A stretch of DNA of 64,000 bases from positions 434,001-498,000 of the forward strand of contig NZ_UETC01000001.1 of assembly GCF_900116765.1 (NCBI RefSeq), given 5' to 3'. This document shows, one piece after another, positions 54,243-62,704 of this stretch (position 1 is the first letter of the stretch; each line of letters starts with the position of its first letter). Origin of the DNA: Jannaschia seohaensis. GTDB taxonomy: Bacteria > Pseudomonadota > Alphaproteobacteria > Rhodobacterales > Rhodobacteraceae. Under the pieces are notes generated by a model that worked only from the letters and a program-made list of their open reading frames with translations, did no database searches and was not told the DNA's origin. The translations under genes and the position numbers were made by a program.

Positions 54243-55109
54243 ATGTCAGCCACCGCCCGCCCCACCCGATCCGTTCTCTACATTCCGGCATCGAAGCCGC
54301 GCGCGCTTGAAAAGGCATGTGGCCTGGCCGTCGACGCGATCATCTTCGACCTCGAAGATGCTGTCGCCCCGGCCGAAAAGCCCGCCGCGCGCGAGACCCT
54401 CGCCCGCGCCCTGACCGAGTTCGATTACGGCCCCCGGCTGCGCATCGTCCGCGTCAATGGCGCCGAGACGGAATGGGGGGGCGATGACCTCGCCGCCGTC
54501 GCCGCCATGCCCGCCGATGCGGTGTTGCTGCCCAAGGTGGGCGGCTCCGAGGACGTGGCCGCGGTGGCCGCCGAGCTGGAGAATGCGGGGGCCGACCTGG
54601 CCATCTGGGCGATGATGGAATCGCCCGACGGCATCCTCAACGCCGCCACCATCGCGCGCGCGCCGCGCATGGGCGGGTTCGTCCTGGGCACCAACGACCT
54701 CGCCAAGGATCTGGGCACGCGACCGCGCGCCGACCGGCTGCCGCTGATGCTGTCGCTCCAGACCGCGCTGCTGGCCGCCCGCGCGGCGGGCATTCCCTGC
54801 ATTGACGGCGTCTACAATGCCTTCCGCGACGAGGAGGGGCTGCGCGCCGAGTGCGAACAGGGGCGCGATCTGGGGATGGACGGCAAGACCCTGATCCACC
54901 CCGCGCAGATCGAGATCGCCAATGCCGCCTTCGGCCCGACCGAGGCGGAGATCGAGGAGGCTGGCCGCATCATCGCGGCCTTTGACGACGCCATGGCGCA
55001 AGGGCAGGGGGTGGCCGTGCTCGACGGGAAGATCGTCGAGAACCTGCATGTCGAGACGGCGCGGCGGACCTTGGCCAAGCAGGCCGCTATTGCCGAACTG
55101 GGAGGCTGA
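54243..55109 (+). CDS. mcl2: HpcH/HpaI-family lyase, Mcl2-like (3S)-malyl-CoA thioesterase
   Basis: A 288-residue protein of the CitE/malyl-CoA lyase family. RSVLYIPASKPRALEKA (9-25), DLEDAVAPAEK, VLLPKVGG, AMMESPDGI and the C-terminal GKTLIHPAQIEIAN are family signatures. Its length (288, not about 318) and position with mdh, mch and sdh fit Rhodobacter Mcl2, which hydrolyses (3S)-malyl-CoA in the ethylmalonyl-CoA pathway. A plain malyl-CoA lyase activity is the alternative. It begins a four-gene operon with nnrU, DUF1737 and mch. Confidence 0.82.
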   Translation: MSATARPTRSVLYIPASKPRALEKACGLAVDAIIFDLEDAVAPAEKPAARETLARALTEFDYGPRLRIVRVNGAETEWGGDDLAAVAAMPADAVLLPKVGGSEDVAAVAAELENAGADLAIWAMMESPDGILNAATIARAPRMGGFVLGTNDLAKDLGTRPRADRLPLMLSLQTALLAARAAGIPCIDGVYNAFRDEEGLRAECEQGRDLGMDGKTLIHPAQIEIANAAFGPTEAEIEEAGRIIAAFDDAMAQGQGVAVLDGKIVENLHVETARRTLAKQAAIAELGG

Positions 55110-55113
55110 AACC

Positions 55114-55671
55114 ATGGCTATTCTGATCGCGGGCGTCGCGCTCTGGTGGGCGGCGCATCTCTTCAAGCGGGTGGCGCCGGAGGCGCGCGCCAAGCTGGGT
55201 GACCCCGGAAAGGGCATCGTGGCGGTGGCGGTGATTGCCTCGGTCGTGCTGATGGTGATCGGCTATCGGCAGGCCGACGGCGCCTGGTTCTGGGGCCGCT
55301 CTCCGGCGCTGGTCGGCATCAACAACCTGCTGATGATCCTGGCTTTCTACTGCTACGCGGCCAGCGCCGCGAAGCCCGCCAAGATCTGGCTCGGCACCAA
55401 GCTGCGCCACCCGCAGCTGACCGGCTTCTCGATCTGGGCGGTGGCGCATCTGCTGGTGAACGGGGATGTGCGGTCCTTCGTGCTGTTTGGCGGGCTGCTC
55501 GTCTGGGCCCTGGTCGAGATCAAGCTGATCAACGCGCAGGAGGGTCCATGGACGCCGCCGCCCCGCGCTCCGATGAAAAAGGAGGTCGTGGCCCTGGTCG
55601 TGACCGTGGTCGTGACGGTGGTCGTGATGCTGATCCACAACTGGCTGGGCGTCGCGCCCTGGGGGGCGTGA
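55114..55671 (+). CDS. NnrU family membrane protein
   Basis: A 185-residue protein with about five to six predicted helices. Family marks: LWWAAHLFKRVAPEARAKLG (9-28), GVALWW start, and LTGFSIWAVAHLLVNGD (about 91-107). NnrU-type proteins are found in nitrogen-oxide metabolism loci and also beside isoprenoid genes; the function here is unknown. ATG 55114 follows GGAGG. The stop overlaps the next start by one base (TGATG). Confidence 0.83.
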   Translation: MAILIAGVALWWAAHLFKRVAPEARAKLGDPGKGIVAVAVIASVVLMVIGYRQADGAWFWGRSPALVGINNLLMILAFYCYAASAAKPAKIWLGTKLRHPQLTGFSIWAVAHLLVNGDVRSFVLFGGLLVWALVEIKLINAQEGPWTPPPRAPMKKEVVALVVTVVVTVVVMLIHNWLGVAPWGA

Positions 55672-55877
55672 TGGCCAAGCTCTACCGATTGCTCACCGCC
55701 GAGGACGATTCGGCGTTCTGCCACAAGGTGAGCGACGCGCTCGCCAAGGGGTGGGAGCTCTATGGCTCCCCGGCCTATGCCCATGATCCGGTCGCGGGCG
55801 TGATGCGCTGCGCCCAGGCTGTCACCAAGGTGACGGACGCGCCCTATGACCCGGACAAGAGATTGGGGCAGCAATGA
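55671..55877 (+). CDS. DUF1737 small protein
   Basis: A 68-residue protein, MAKLYRLLTAEDDSAFCHKV... with KGWELYGSPAYAHD at 27-40, matching the DUF1737 family of short alphaproteobacterial proteins of unknown role. It sits in an overlapping operon between nnrU and mch, and its TGA overlaps the mch ATG. Its presence in this operon is widespread in Rhodobacterales to my knowledge. Confidence 0.75.
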   Translation: MAKLYRLLTAEDDSAFCHKVSDALAKGWELYGSPAYAHDPVAGVMRCAQAVTKVTDAPYDPDKRLGQQ

Positions 55878-56899
55878 GCAAGACCAATCCGGGCCGGTTC
55901 TTCGAGGATTACCGCCTGGGCGAGACCATCCGTCATGCCGTCCCCCGCACCGTCGCCGAGGGGGAGCGGGCGCTCTATCACGCGCTCTACCCGCAGCGTT
56001 TCGCGCTCTATTCCTCGGATGCCTTCGCGCTGGAATGCGGGTTGGACGGGGCGCCGCTGGACGATCTGATCGTGTTCCACACGGTCTTCGGCAAGACCGT
56101 GCCGGACGTGTCGCTGAACGCCGTCGCCAATCTGGGCTATGCGGAAGGGCGGTTCCTCAAGCCGGTCTTCGCGGGCGACACGCTGCGCTCGGAGTCGGAG
56201 GTGATCGGGCTCAAGCAGAATTCCAACGGCAAGAGCGGCGTCGTCTGGGTGCGGACGACGGGCTATGACCAGACCGACGCGCCGGTGCTGCGCTATGTGC
56301 GCTGGGTGATGGTGCGCAAGCGCGACCAGAGCGCGCCCGCGCCGGAGACCGTTATCCCCGACCTCGCTCCGACCGTCGCGGCCGAGGAGCTGGTCGTGCC
56401 CGAGGGGCTGAGTTTCGACGGCTACGATTTCGATCTCGCGGGCGAACGCCACCGCGCCGCCGATTACGAGATCGGCGAGACGATCGACCATGTGGACGGC
56501 GTCACCATCGAAGAGGCGGAGCATATGCTCGCCACCCGCCTCTGGCAGAACACGGCCAAGGTGCATTTCGACGCGACCCATCGCGAGGACGGCAAGCGCC
56601 TGATCTATGGCGGCCATGTCATCAGCCTGGCGCGGGCGCTCAGCTTCAACGGGCTGGCCAACGCGCAGATGATCGCGGCGATCAACGCGGGCGCCCATGC
56701 CAATCCGTGTTTCGCCGGCGACACGGTGCGCGCCTGGTCCGAGGTGCTGGACAAGGCCGAGGTCGCGCCGGGCATCGCCGCGCTGCGTCTGCGCTTGGTG
56801 GCGACCCGGGGCGCGGCCTTCGCGTTGCGGGGCGAAGACGGGAAATACCTGCCCGATGTGATGCTCGATCTCGACTATTGGGTGTTGATGCCCGCGTGA
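55874..56899 (+). CDS. mch: Mesaconyl-CoA hydratase (MaoC-like)
   Basis: A 341-residue enzyme that interconverts mesaconyl-C1-CoA and beta-methylmalyl-CoA in the ethylmalonyl-CoA pathway. It contains two hotdog/MaoC halves: FFEDYRLGETIRHAVPRTV at 9-27 and IGETIDHVDGVTIEEAEHML in the second half, with YGGHVISLARALSFNGL near 248. Size agrees with Rhodobacter Mch (about 340). It follows mcl2-nnrU-DUF1737 and completes acetyl-CoA assimilation functions next to the TCA genes. Confidence 0.88.
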   Translation: MSKTNPGRFFEDYRLGETIRHAVPRTVAEGERALYHALYPQRFALYSSDAFALECGLDGAPLDDLIVFHTVFGKTVPDVSLNAVANLGYAEGRFLKPVFAGDTLRSESEVIGLKQNSNGKSGVVWVRTTGYDQTDAPVLRYVRWVMVRKRDQSAPAPETVIPDLAPTVAAEELVVPEGLSFDGYDFDLAGERHRAADYEIGETIDHVDGVTIEEAEHMLATRLWQNTAKVHFDATHREDGKRLIYGGHVISLARALSFNGLANAQMIAAINAGAHANPCFAGDTVRAWSEVLDKAEVAPGIAALRLRLVATRGAAFALRGEDGKYLPDVMLDLDYWVLMPA

Positions 56900-56936
56900 G
56901 GGCTGCGCTGCGGGGCGGGACGTGCAAAGGTGAGGC

Positions 56937-57629
56937 ATGCTTCGCGCGTTCCTCCTGCTGCTGGTTTGTTCCGTGCCCGCCCGCGCGGATTACATTCACG
57001 ACAATCTGCGTTTCACGCTGTTCCATGAACTCGGCCACGCGGTCATCGACCAGCGGGAGGTGAAGCTCTTCGGTCCCGAGGAGGCCGCCGCCGATGGCTT
57101 TGCGCTGGTGCTGGCCGATCGGCTGCTTTCGGCGCAGGACATGGCTTCGATGGTGGAGTCGATCACGATCCTCGCCCGTTTCGAGGCGGCGACCGAGACC
57201 TTCGACCCCTGGTCCGCCTATATGCCGACGGGGCAGCGGCTGGCCTATGCGATCTGCCTCTATCACGGGTTGCAGCCCTGGCGCGGGGGCGACCATGCGC
57301 GGGCGCTCGGCCTTCCGCCGGCCCTTGCCGGGCCCTGCAAGGAGATCGCGGCCGAGATTCGGGACGCCTGGGAGCCGATCCTCGCCGGTCTGACCCCGGA
57401 TGCGGTGTCCGGTCGCCTGCGGCCGGGACGCGGCAAGGCGCTGCGGCTGCTTGCGGGCGACATCCGGTTGATCAACCAGAACCTCGGATTGCCGCGCGAC
57501 GTGCCCGTCACGCAGGATTGGTGCGGCGAGGACAATGCGTTTTACTACCAATATGACGAGCGGATCGCGATCTGCTCCGAGATGGTGGAGGCGCTGATCG
57601 AGAGCGCGGGCCGCAGCTTGCGTCAGTAG
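56937..57629 (+). CDS. DUF4344 putative secreted metallopeptidase
   Basis: A 230-residue exported protein; signal peptide 1-17. The zinc motif H30-E-L-G-H34 directly follows (FHELGHAVIDQ), with a third ligand candidate in PEEAAADGFA (about 48-57). Further DUF4344 marks are WCGEDNAFYYQYDERI near 199-214 and ICSEMVE. The family is predicted, not proven, to be peptidase. It lies 37 bp downstream of mch and may be co-transcribed. Confidence 0.85.
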   Translation: MLRAFLLLLVCSVPARADYIHDNLRFTLFHELGHAVIDQREVKLFGPEEAAADGFALVLADRLLSAQDMASMVESITILARFEAATETFDPWSAYMPTGQRLAYAICLYHGLQPWRGGDHARALGLPPALAGPCKEIAAEIRDAWEPILAGLTPDAVSGRLRPGRGKALRLLAGDIRLINQNLGLPRDVPVTQDWCGEDNAFYYQYDERIAICSEMVEALIESAGRSLRQ

Positions 57630-58083
57630 TTTGGGTCCGGGCCGCTGGTTCGCAGTCCTCCGGATCTTGAGCGCGTCTTCCCAGTCGGGGCCTGCGCGGG
57701 GCGCCGTTGTCCCGGCCGGTCTGGGGCAGGCCGGGCTTGGCGGTCCTTGCTTCGCCGTGGACCGAATCGGTGCGGACGGAATTCGAGGGCTCGGTCTGCT
57801 TCGGCGTCCTGTTCACCAGTTCCTGGCATATGGTCCGGAACCCGGTGCGCGACCTGCCGGATCGGACGTGATCGCCCTTTGCCGATTGCGGATGAAACGG
57901 AGAAATGCCGGTGTCCGCCCGCCGTTTCCGCCCTGCCGTGATCACACCGGGTCAAGCTGTGATCACGAATTCGCCGGAAGCGTGCAAACCCGGGCCTGCG
58001 ACCGTCAGCCCCCGTGACACCGGCCGGCAAAGCGTTACAACACACCCGACATATCGACGACCGACCGGAAAGGAGCGTCGCCC
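57630..58083. promoter_or_regulatory. sdhC upstream region with paired GTGATCAC sites
   Basis: This 454-bp spacer holds no gene I can support. Its key feature is CGTGATCACA (57937-57946) and TGTGATCACG (57958-57967), centres 21 bp apart, the same spacing as before sucC. The pair lies 117-147 bp before the sdhC start, close to the distance (116 bp) seen at sucC. The sdh promoter should lie between the sites and 58083. Confidence 0.68.
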
Positions 58084-58467
58084 ATGGCCGACGTGAACCG
58101 CGGCAACCGACCGCTCAGCCCGCATTTGCAGGTATATCGCCCTCAGCTGACCTCGATGACCTCGATCCTGACGCGGATCACGGGCAACGCGCTGGTCCTG
58201 GCGGGACTGCTGATCACCTGGTGGTTCGTCGCCGCCGCCGCCGGGCCAGAGGCCTTCGCCACCGCCGACGCGGTGCTGACCTCCTGGTTCGGCAAGCTGG
58301 TCTTCCTCGGCTCGATCTGGGCGCTTTGGTATCACACGCTGGCCGGCATTCGGCATCTGATCTGGGACCAGGGGATCGGGCTGGATATCGAGACCGCCGA
58401 AAAGCTCGGCTGGGGCTGCATCGGCGGCTCGGTCGTGCTGACGCTTCTGACCATCGTGATCGTGTGA
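58084..58467 (+). CDS. sdhC: Succinate dehydrogenase cytochrome b556 subunit
   Basis: A 127-residue membrane anchor with three helices. RPLSPHLQVYRPQLTSMTSI (9-28) contains the quinone-site Ser and Arg positions, and the heme ligand His is in WYHTLAGIRHLIWD. It anchors the complex and delivers electrons to ubiquinone. First gene of sdhCDA, seven bases before sdhD. Confidence 0.95.
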   Translation: MADVNRGNRPLSPHLQVYRPQLTSMTSILTRITGNALVLAGLLITWWFVAAAAGPEAFATADAVLTSWFGKLVFLGSIWALWYHTLAGIRHLIWDQGIGLDIETAEKLGWGCIGGSVVLTLLTIVIV

Positions 58468-58474
58468 GGACGCC

Positions 58475-58846
58475 ATGGCTTATCTGACCGACCGCAAACG
58501 CGTCTCGGGCCTGGGCGCCTCCGGCACCGGCACCGAGCATCACTGGCACCAGACGCTGCTTTCGGTGGCGCTCCTGATCATGGTGCCGCTTTTCCTTTTT
58601 ACGTTCGGGACGGTGCTGGGCGCGCCCTATGAAGAGATCGTCGCCTACTATTCCCGCCCCTGGCCCGCGCTGATCGCCCTGGCGACGCTGGTGGTGGGCT
58701 GGATCCATTTCGCCAAGGGCGTGCAAGTCCTGATCGAGGATTACGTCCAAGGCACCGCCCGCAAGGTCGCCATCGTCGCGACCACCTGCCTCAGCTACGG
58801 CGCCGCGCTGGCCAGCGTCTACGCCCTGGCGCGCCTGGCGCTGTAA
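58475..58846 (+). CDS. sdhD: Succinate dehydrogenase membrane anchor subunit
   Basis: A 123-residue protein with three helices, opening with [20 protein letters not shown] (7-26), typical of alphaproteobacterial SdhD, and [14 protein letters not shown] near the end carrying the Asp-Tyr of the quinone site. It pairs with SdhC to bind heme b and quinone. Confidence 0.95.
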   Translation: MAYLTDRKRVSGLGASGTGTEHHWHQTLLSVALLIMVPLFLFTFGTVLGAPYEEIVAYYSRPWPALIALATLVVGWIHFAKGVQVLIEDYVQGTARKVAIVATTCLSYGAALASVYALARLAL

Positions 58847-58857
58847 GGAGAACGAGA

Positions 58858-60726
58858 ATGGCTGCTTACGATTACGAGACCCATGAATACGACGTCGTCG
58901 TCGTCGGGGCCGGGGGCGCCGGCCTGCGCGCGACGCTCGGCATGGCCGAGCAGGGTCTGCGCACCGCCTGCGTGACCAAGGTGTTCCCGACCCGCTCCCA
59001 CACGGTGGCGGCGCAGGGCGGCATCGCGGCCTCCCTCGGCAACATGCCGATCCAGACCTCCGACGGAGAGGATGCGGACGGCAAGCCGATCAACCCGCGC
59101 ACGATCACCGATAACTGGCAGTGGCACCTCTACGACACCGTGAAGGGCTCCGACTGGCTGGGCGACACCGACGCGATGGAATACCTCGCCCGCGAGGCGC
59201 CCAAGGCCGTCTATGAGCTTGAGCATTACGGTGTGCCGTTCTCGCGCACCGAAGAGGGCAAGATCTACCAGCGCCCCTTCGGCGGCCACACCACCGAGTT
59301 CGGCGAGGGCCCCTCGGTCCAGCGCACCTGCGCCGCCGCCGACCGGACGGGTCACGCGATCCTGCATACGCTCTATGGTCAAAGTCTGAAGCAGAAGGCG
59401 GAGTTCTTCATCGAATATTTCGCCATCGACCTCATCATGTCCGAGGACGGCGTGTGCCAGGGCGTGCTCTGCTGGAAGCTGGATGACGGCACGCTGCATC
59501 TGTTCTCGGCCAAGATGGTCGTGCTGGCGACCGGTGGGTATGGCCGCGCCTATTTCTCCGCGACCTCGGCCCATACCTGCACCGGCGACGGCAACGGGAT
59601 GGTGGCGCGGGCGGGCCTTCCGCTTCAGGACATGGAGTTCGTGCAGTTCCACCCGACCGGCATCTACGGCGCGGGCTGCCTCATCACCGAAGGCGCGCGT
59701 GGCGAGGGCGGCTATCTCACGAATAGTGAGGGCGAGCGGTTCATGGAGCGCTATGCGCCCACCTATAAGGATCTCGCCTCCCGCGATGTGGTCTCGCGCT
59801 GCATGACCATGGAGATCCGCGAGGGGCGCGGCGTCGGCAAGGATGGCGACCATATCCACCTGAACCTCAGCCACCTGCCGCCCGAGACGCTGGCCCTGCG
59901 CCTGCCGGGCATCTCGGAATCGGCCCGCATCTTCGCTGGCGTCGACGTCACCAAGGAGCCGATCCCGGTCCTGCCCACCGTCCACTACAATATGGGCGGC
60001 ATCCCGACGAACTATTGGGGCGAAGTGCTGGCGCCCACCGCCGACGACCCGGACCGCGTCGCGCCCGGCCTGATGGCCGTGGGCGAGGCGGGCTGCGCCT
60101 CGGTGCATGGGGCGAACCGTCTCGGCTCCAACTCGCTGATCGACCTCGTGGTCTTCGGCCGCGCCGCCGCCATCCGCGCCGGCGCCGTGGTCGACCGCGA
60201 GAGCGCCGTGCCCTCGCCCAACATGCGTTCGGTCGAGATGGCGCTGGCCCGGTTCGACGGGCTGCGCCATGCGCGCGGTCAGGTCGCCACGGCTGAGTTG
60301 CGGCTGGAGATGCAGAAGACCATGCAGGAGGACGCCGCCGTCTTCCGCACCTCCGAGACGCTGGCCCAGGGCAAGCAGCGGATGGACGACATCGCCAGCA
60401 AGCTGCCCGATGTCGCGGTGACGGATAACACGCTGATCTGGAACTCCGACCTGATGGAGACGCTGGAACTGGCGAACCTGATCCCCAACGCCGTCGCCAC
60501 CGTGACCGCCGCCGAAGCCCGCAAGGAGAGCCGCGGCGCCCACGCCCATGAGGATTTCCCGAACCGCGACGACGAGAACTGGCGCAAGCACAGCCTCGTC
60601 TGGTTCAAGGGCGACGAGATGAAGTCCGATCTGGGCTATCGCGGCGTCCATCTGAACCCGCTGACCTCGCATAACGACGGCGGGATCGACCTGAAAAAGA
60701 TCGCGCCCAAGGCGCGGGTCTACTGA
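58858..60726 (+). CDS. sdhA: Succinate dehydrogenase flavoprotein subunit, with a short insertion
   Basis: A 622-residue FAD subunit that oxidises succinate. FAD motif [10 protein letters not shown] (17-26), covalent-flavin His48 ([12 protein letters not shown]), substrate residues in [20 protein letters not shown] and the [11 protein letters not shown] segment are intact. It is about 20 residues longer than usual for this group (about 600): residues 64-85 ([20 protein letters not shown]...) form an extra hydrophilic loop between AASLGNM and [10 protein letters not shown] hairpin follows the stop. Confidence 0.95.
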   Translation: MAAYDYETHEYDVVVVGAGGAGLRATLGMAEQGLRTACVTKVFPTRSHTVAAQGGIAASLGNMPIQTSDGEDADGKPINPRTITDNWQWHLYDTVKGSDWLGDTDAMEYLAREAPKAVYELEHYGVPFSRTEEGKIYQRPFGGHTTEFGEGPSVQRTCAAADRTGHAILHTLYGQSLKQKAEFFIEYFAIDLIMSEDGVCQGVLCWKLDDGTLHLFSAKMVVLATGGYGRAYFSATSAHTCTGDGNGMVARAGLPLQDMEFVQFHPTGIYGAGCLITEGARGEGGYLTNSEGERFMERYAPTYKDLASRDVVSRCMTMEIREGRGVGKDGDHIHLNLSHLPPETLALRLPGISESARIFAGVDVTKEPIPVLPTVHYNMGGIPTNYWGEVLAPTADDPDRVAPGLMAVGEAGCASVHGANRLGSNSLIDLVVFGRAAAIRAGAVVDRESAVPSPNMRSVEMALARFDGLRHARGQVATAELRLEMQKTMQEDAAVFRTSETLAQGKQRMDDIASKLPDVAVTDNTLIWNSDLMETLELANLIPNAVATVTAAEARKESRGAHAHEDFPNRDDENWRKHSLVWFKGDEMKSDLGYRGVHLNPLTSHNDGGIDLKKIAPKARVY

Positions 60727-60733
60727 CATCGAC

Positions 60734-60759
60734 GGCGCGCGCGGAAACCCGCGCGCGCC
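60734..60759 (+). terminator. GC-rich stem-loop after sdhA
   Basis: Perfect 11-bp arms GGCGCGCGCGG / CCGCGCGCGCC with a 4-nt loop, 7 bp after sdhA. No T-run follows, so it may attenuate rather than end transcription, or stabilise the sdhCDA transcript. sdhB lies 2.75 kb downstream with its own GTGATCAC site, consistent with partial separation. Confidence 0.6.
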
Positions 60760-60823
60760 TGTGGCCCTCCGCCCCGGATCGCTCTAGCTTGTGCGCGACC
60801 ATAGCTGCTGACCAGGACCACCA

Positions 60824-61051
60824 ATGATCCGCCTTCTGCCCTTTCTCGCCCTGACCCTCGCCGCTTGCCAAACCGCGGAGCCCGAGCCTGAGGTCACGCC
60901 CGAGGTGATCGCCATCGCCAATGCCTGCCTGGCGGAGATCGACCGGCCGCCTCTGCCCGAGGATGCCGATGCCAGCGCCGCGGCTGTGCTGACGCCTGAG
61001 GAAAAAGCGGCCTATGAGGCCTGCATCGCACGCCGCATCGCGGAGGCATGA
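60824..61051 (+). CDS. Mini-lipoprotein 1 of the sdhA-sdhB interval
   Basis: A 75-residue protein with a lipobox (LTLAAC, Cys15). The mature part has two further cysteines (ANACLAEID and YEACIARR) 34 residues apart, flanking an acidic stretch. First of four overlapping small lipoprotein genes; its TGA overlaps the next ATG. No known family recognised. Confidence 0.7.
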   Translation: MIRLLPFLALTLAACQTAEPEPEVTPEVIAIANACLAEIDRPPLPEDADASAAAVLTPEEKAAYEACIARRIAEA

Positions 61052-61248
61052 CCCTGTGGCGCGGGGCGGGCGCGGCGTCTGTGCTGCTTGCGCTGACCGC
61101 CTGCATGCCGGCGGGGCCGGAGGCTCGGCGCGGCGCGTATCTGGACTGCGCCCGCGACCAGGGTCTGCGGGTGGAGGGCGGCACGATCCGCACGAGGTCC
61201 GCCGCGGATCCGGCCCGGTTCGACGCCTGCGAGGCGCTGCCGCGATGA
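61048..61248 (+). CDS. Mini-lipoprotein 2
   Basis: A 66-residue protein with lipobox LALTAC (Cys19) and two later cysteines (YLDCARDQG, FDACEAL). It overlaps both neighbours by four bases (ATGA). The layout of signal, lipid-Cys, then two Cys repeats that of the adjacent genes despite little other identity. Confidence 0.65.
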   Translation: MTLWRGAGAASVLLALTACMPAGPEARRGAYLDCARDQGLRVEGGTIRTRSAADPARFDACEALPR

Positions 61249-61538
61249 GGCCCGCGCTGCTTTTTTGTCCCCTGCTGGCCGCTTGCGCGACCGTGCCGAT
61301 GACGGCCGAAAGGGCGGAAGAGGTCTGCCGTGCCGAATTGGCCCGCGCCTCCGTGCAGCCCAGCATCGGGATCGGAATCGGGTCCGGCGGGCCCCGTGTG
61401 CGCGGCGGCGTCACCTTCGATGCCAGCACCCTCGCGGGGGCGACCCCGGAAGAGCGGCTGGCCGCCTGCATCCGCCGCAGGATGGCGGGCGACCCGCCGC
61501 CGCCGCGCGTCGGCGTTTCGGTCGGAGGACGGCTGTGA
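61245..61538 (+). CDS. Mini-lipoprotein 3
   Basis: A 97-residue protein, lipobox LLAAC (Cys14), later cysteines in EEVCRAELA and LAACIRRRM, separated by a glycine-rich, beta-like stretch (IGIGIGSGG). ATG overlaps the preceding stop; the TGA overlaps the GTG of gene 4. Confidence 0.65.
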   Translation: MRPALLFCPLLAACATVPMTAERAEEVCRAELARASVQPSIGIGIGSGGPRVRGGVTFDASTLAGATPEERLAACIRRRMAGDPPPPRVGVSVGGRL

Positions 61539-61765
61539 GGCGCGCGCTGATCCTGCTGCCCCTGCTGGCGGCCTGCAATTTCGACCTTGGCGGCCCGCTC
61601 TCCGCCGAGGACTTCGTGGGCGATGACATTGCCGTCACGCCGGGTCTCGCCTCCTGCGCGACGGCGATCGGACGCCCCGATCTGGCGACCGACCCCAACG
61701 CTCCGATGACCGTCGCGGAAATTGACGCCCTGCTGACCTGCACCGCGTCGCGCGCCCGGGGATGA
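61535..61765 (+). CDS. Mini-lipoprotein 4
   Basis: A 76-residue protein starting with GTG in GTGA; lipobox LLAAC (Cys14), then LASCATAIG and LLTCTASRA. The second half is acidic. Its stop overlaps the sulfotransferase ATG, so five genes are translationally linked. Confidence 0.62.
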   Translation: MRRALILLPLLAACNFDLGGPLSAEDFVGDDIAVTPGLASCATAIGRPDLATDPNAPMTVAEIDALLTCTASRARG

Positions 61766-62559
61766 GCGACCTGATCGCGCCCCGGATCTTCTGCGTGGGC
61801 ACGCATCACAAGACGGGGACTCTGTGGATGCGCGCGGTGTTTCGCCGTCTCGCCACGCGGCTCGGCGTCGAGAAGCGGGTCGTCTTCCCCTCCACCCGAA
61901 AGCGCATCCCCCCGCGGGAGCGCATCTTTCTGTTCTCCTGGTCCTCGACCTTTCCCGACGACCTGCTGGCGCGCCCGGATGCCCGGATCCTTCACGTCAT
62001 TCGGGATCCGCGGGACGTGCTGCTCTCGGGCATGCGCTACCACCGGCACGCGCCGGTCAAAGGGGAGCAGTTCCTCCATGTGCCGCGCGACGATCTGGCG
62101 GGCCGGACCTATCAGGAGCATCTCAACGCCCTGCCGGACGACCTGGCGCGGTTGCGGTTCGAGATGGACGAGAAGCACGCGCTGACCCTCTCGGAGATGC
62201 TGGCCTGGGATTACACCGCTCCGAACCGCGTCGAGACCCGCTATGAGGATCTGATCGCGGATGTCGACTGCACCCTCTTTCGGGATCGTCTGCGCAACCT
62301 GGGGCTGACGGAGCCAGAGGTGGCGATGGGGGTCGAGATCTTCTGGAAGAACGCGCTGTTCGGCGGGCTGGCCCGGCCCGAGGACAGGATCGAGCGCGTC
62401 GCCAAGCATGTGGCCTCGGGCCGTGCGGGGCAATGGCGCACGCGGCTGCCCCGCCCGATCGCCGAGGCCTATGCCGAGCGCTATGGCGAGGCGCTCGTGA
62501 CCCTGGGCTATGCCGAGCACCCGACCCGCTGGCTGTCGGACTTGCGGGCGGAGGCGTGA
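61762..62559 (+). CDS. Sulfotransferase
   Basis: A 265-residue cytoplasmic PAPS-dependent sulfotransferase. The 5'-phosphosulfate loop is GTHHKTGTLWM (13-23) and the 3'-phosphate site is RILHVIRDPRDVLLSGM (about 75-91), both intact. The C-terminal helix region includes WRTRLPRPIAEAYAERYG. The acceptor (sugar, lipid or protein) is unknown. It is coupled by overlap to the four mini-lipoprotein genes, an unexpected neighbour for succinate dehydrogenase. Confidence 0.85.
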   Translation: MSDLIAPRIFCVGTHHKTGTLWMRAVFRRLATRLGVEKRVVFPSTRKRIPPRERIFLFSWSSTFPDDLLARPDARILHVIRDPRDVLLSGMRYHRHAPVKGEQFLHVPRDDLAGRTYQEHLNALPDDLARLRFEMDEKHALTLSEMLAWDYTAPNRVETRYEDLIADVDCTLFRDRLRNLGLTEPEVAMGVEIFWKNALFGGLARPEDRIERVAKHVASGRAGQWRTRLPRPIAEAYAERYGEALVTLGYAEHPTRWLSDLRAEA

Positions 62560-62704
62560 GTCTCGGACGCGGGCGAGAGGGCGCGCCGGCGGGTCTCAAA
62601 CGGGTCTCAGCAGCGATGTCTTGATTGGGCCCAATTTTATTGACAGGATGGAAGGCACCATTTCCCTGGGCGGCGCTGTCGCTCGTCTATCGAGGAGCCG
62701 TCTG

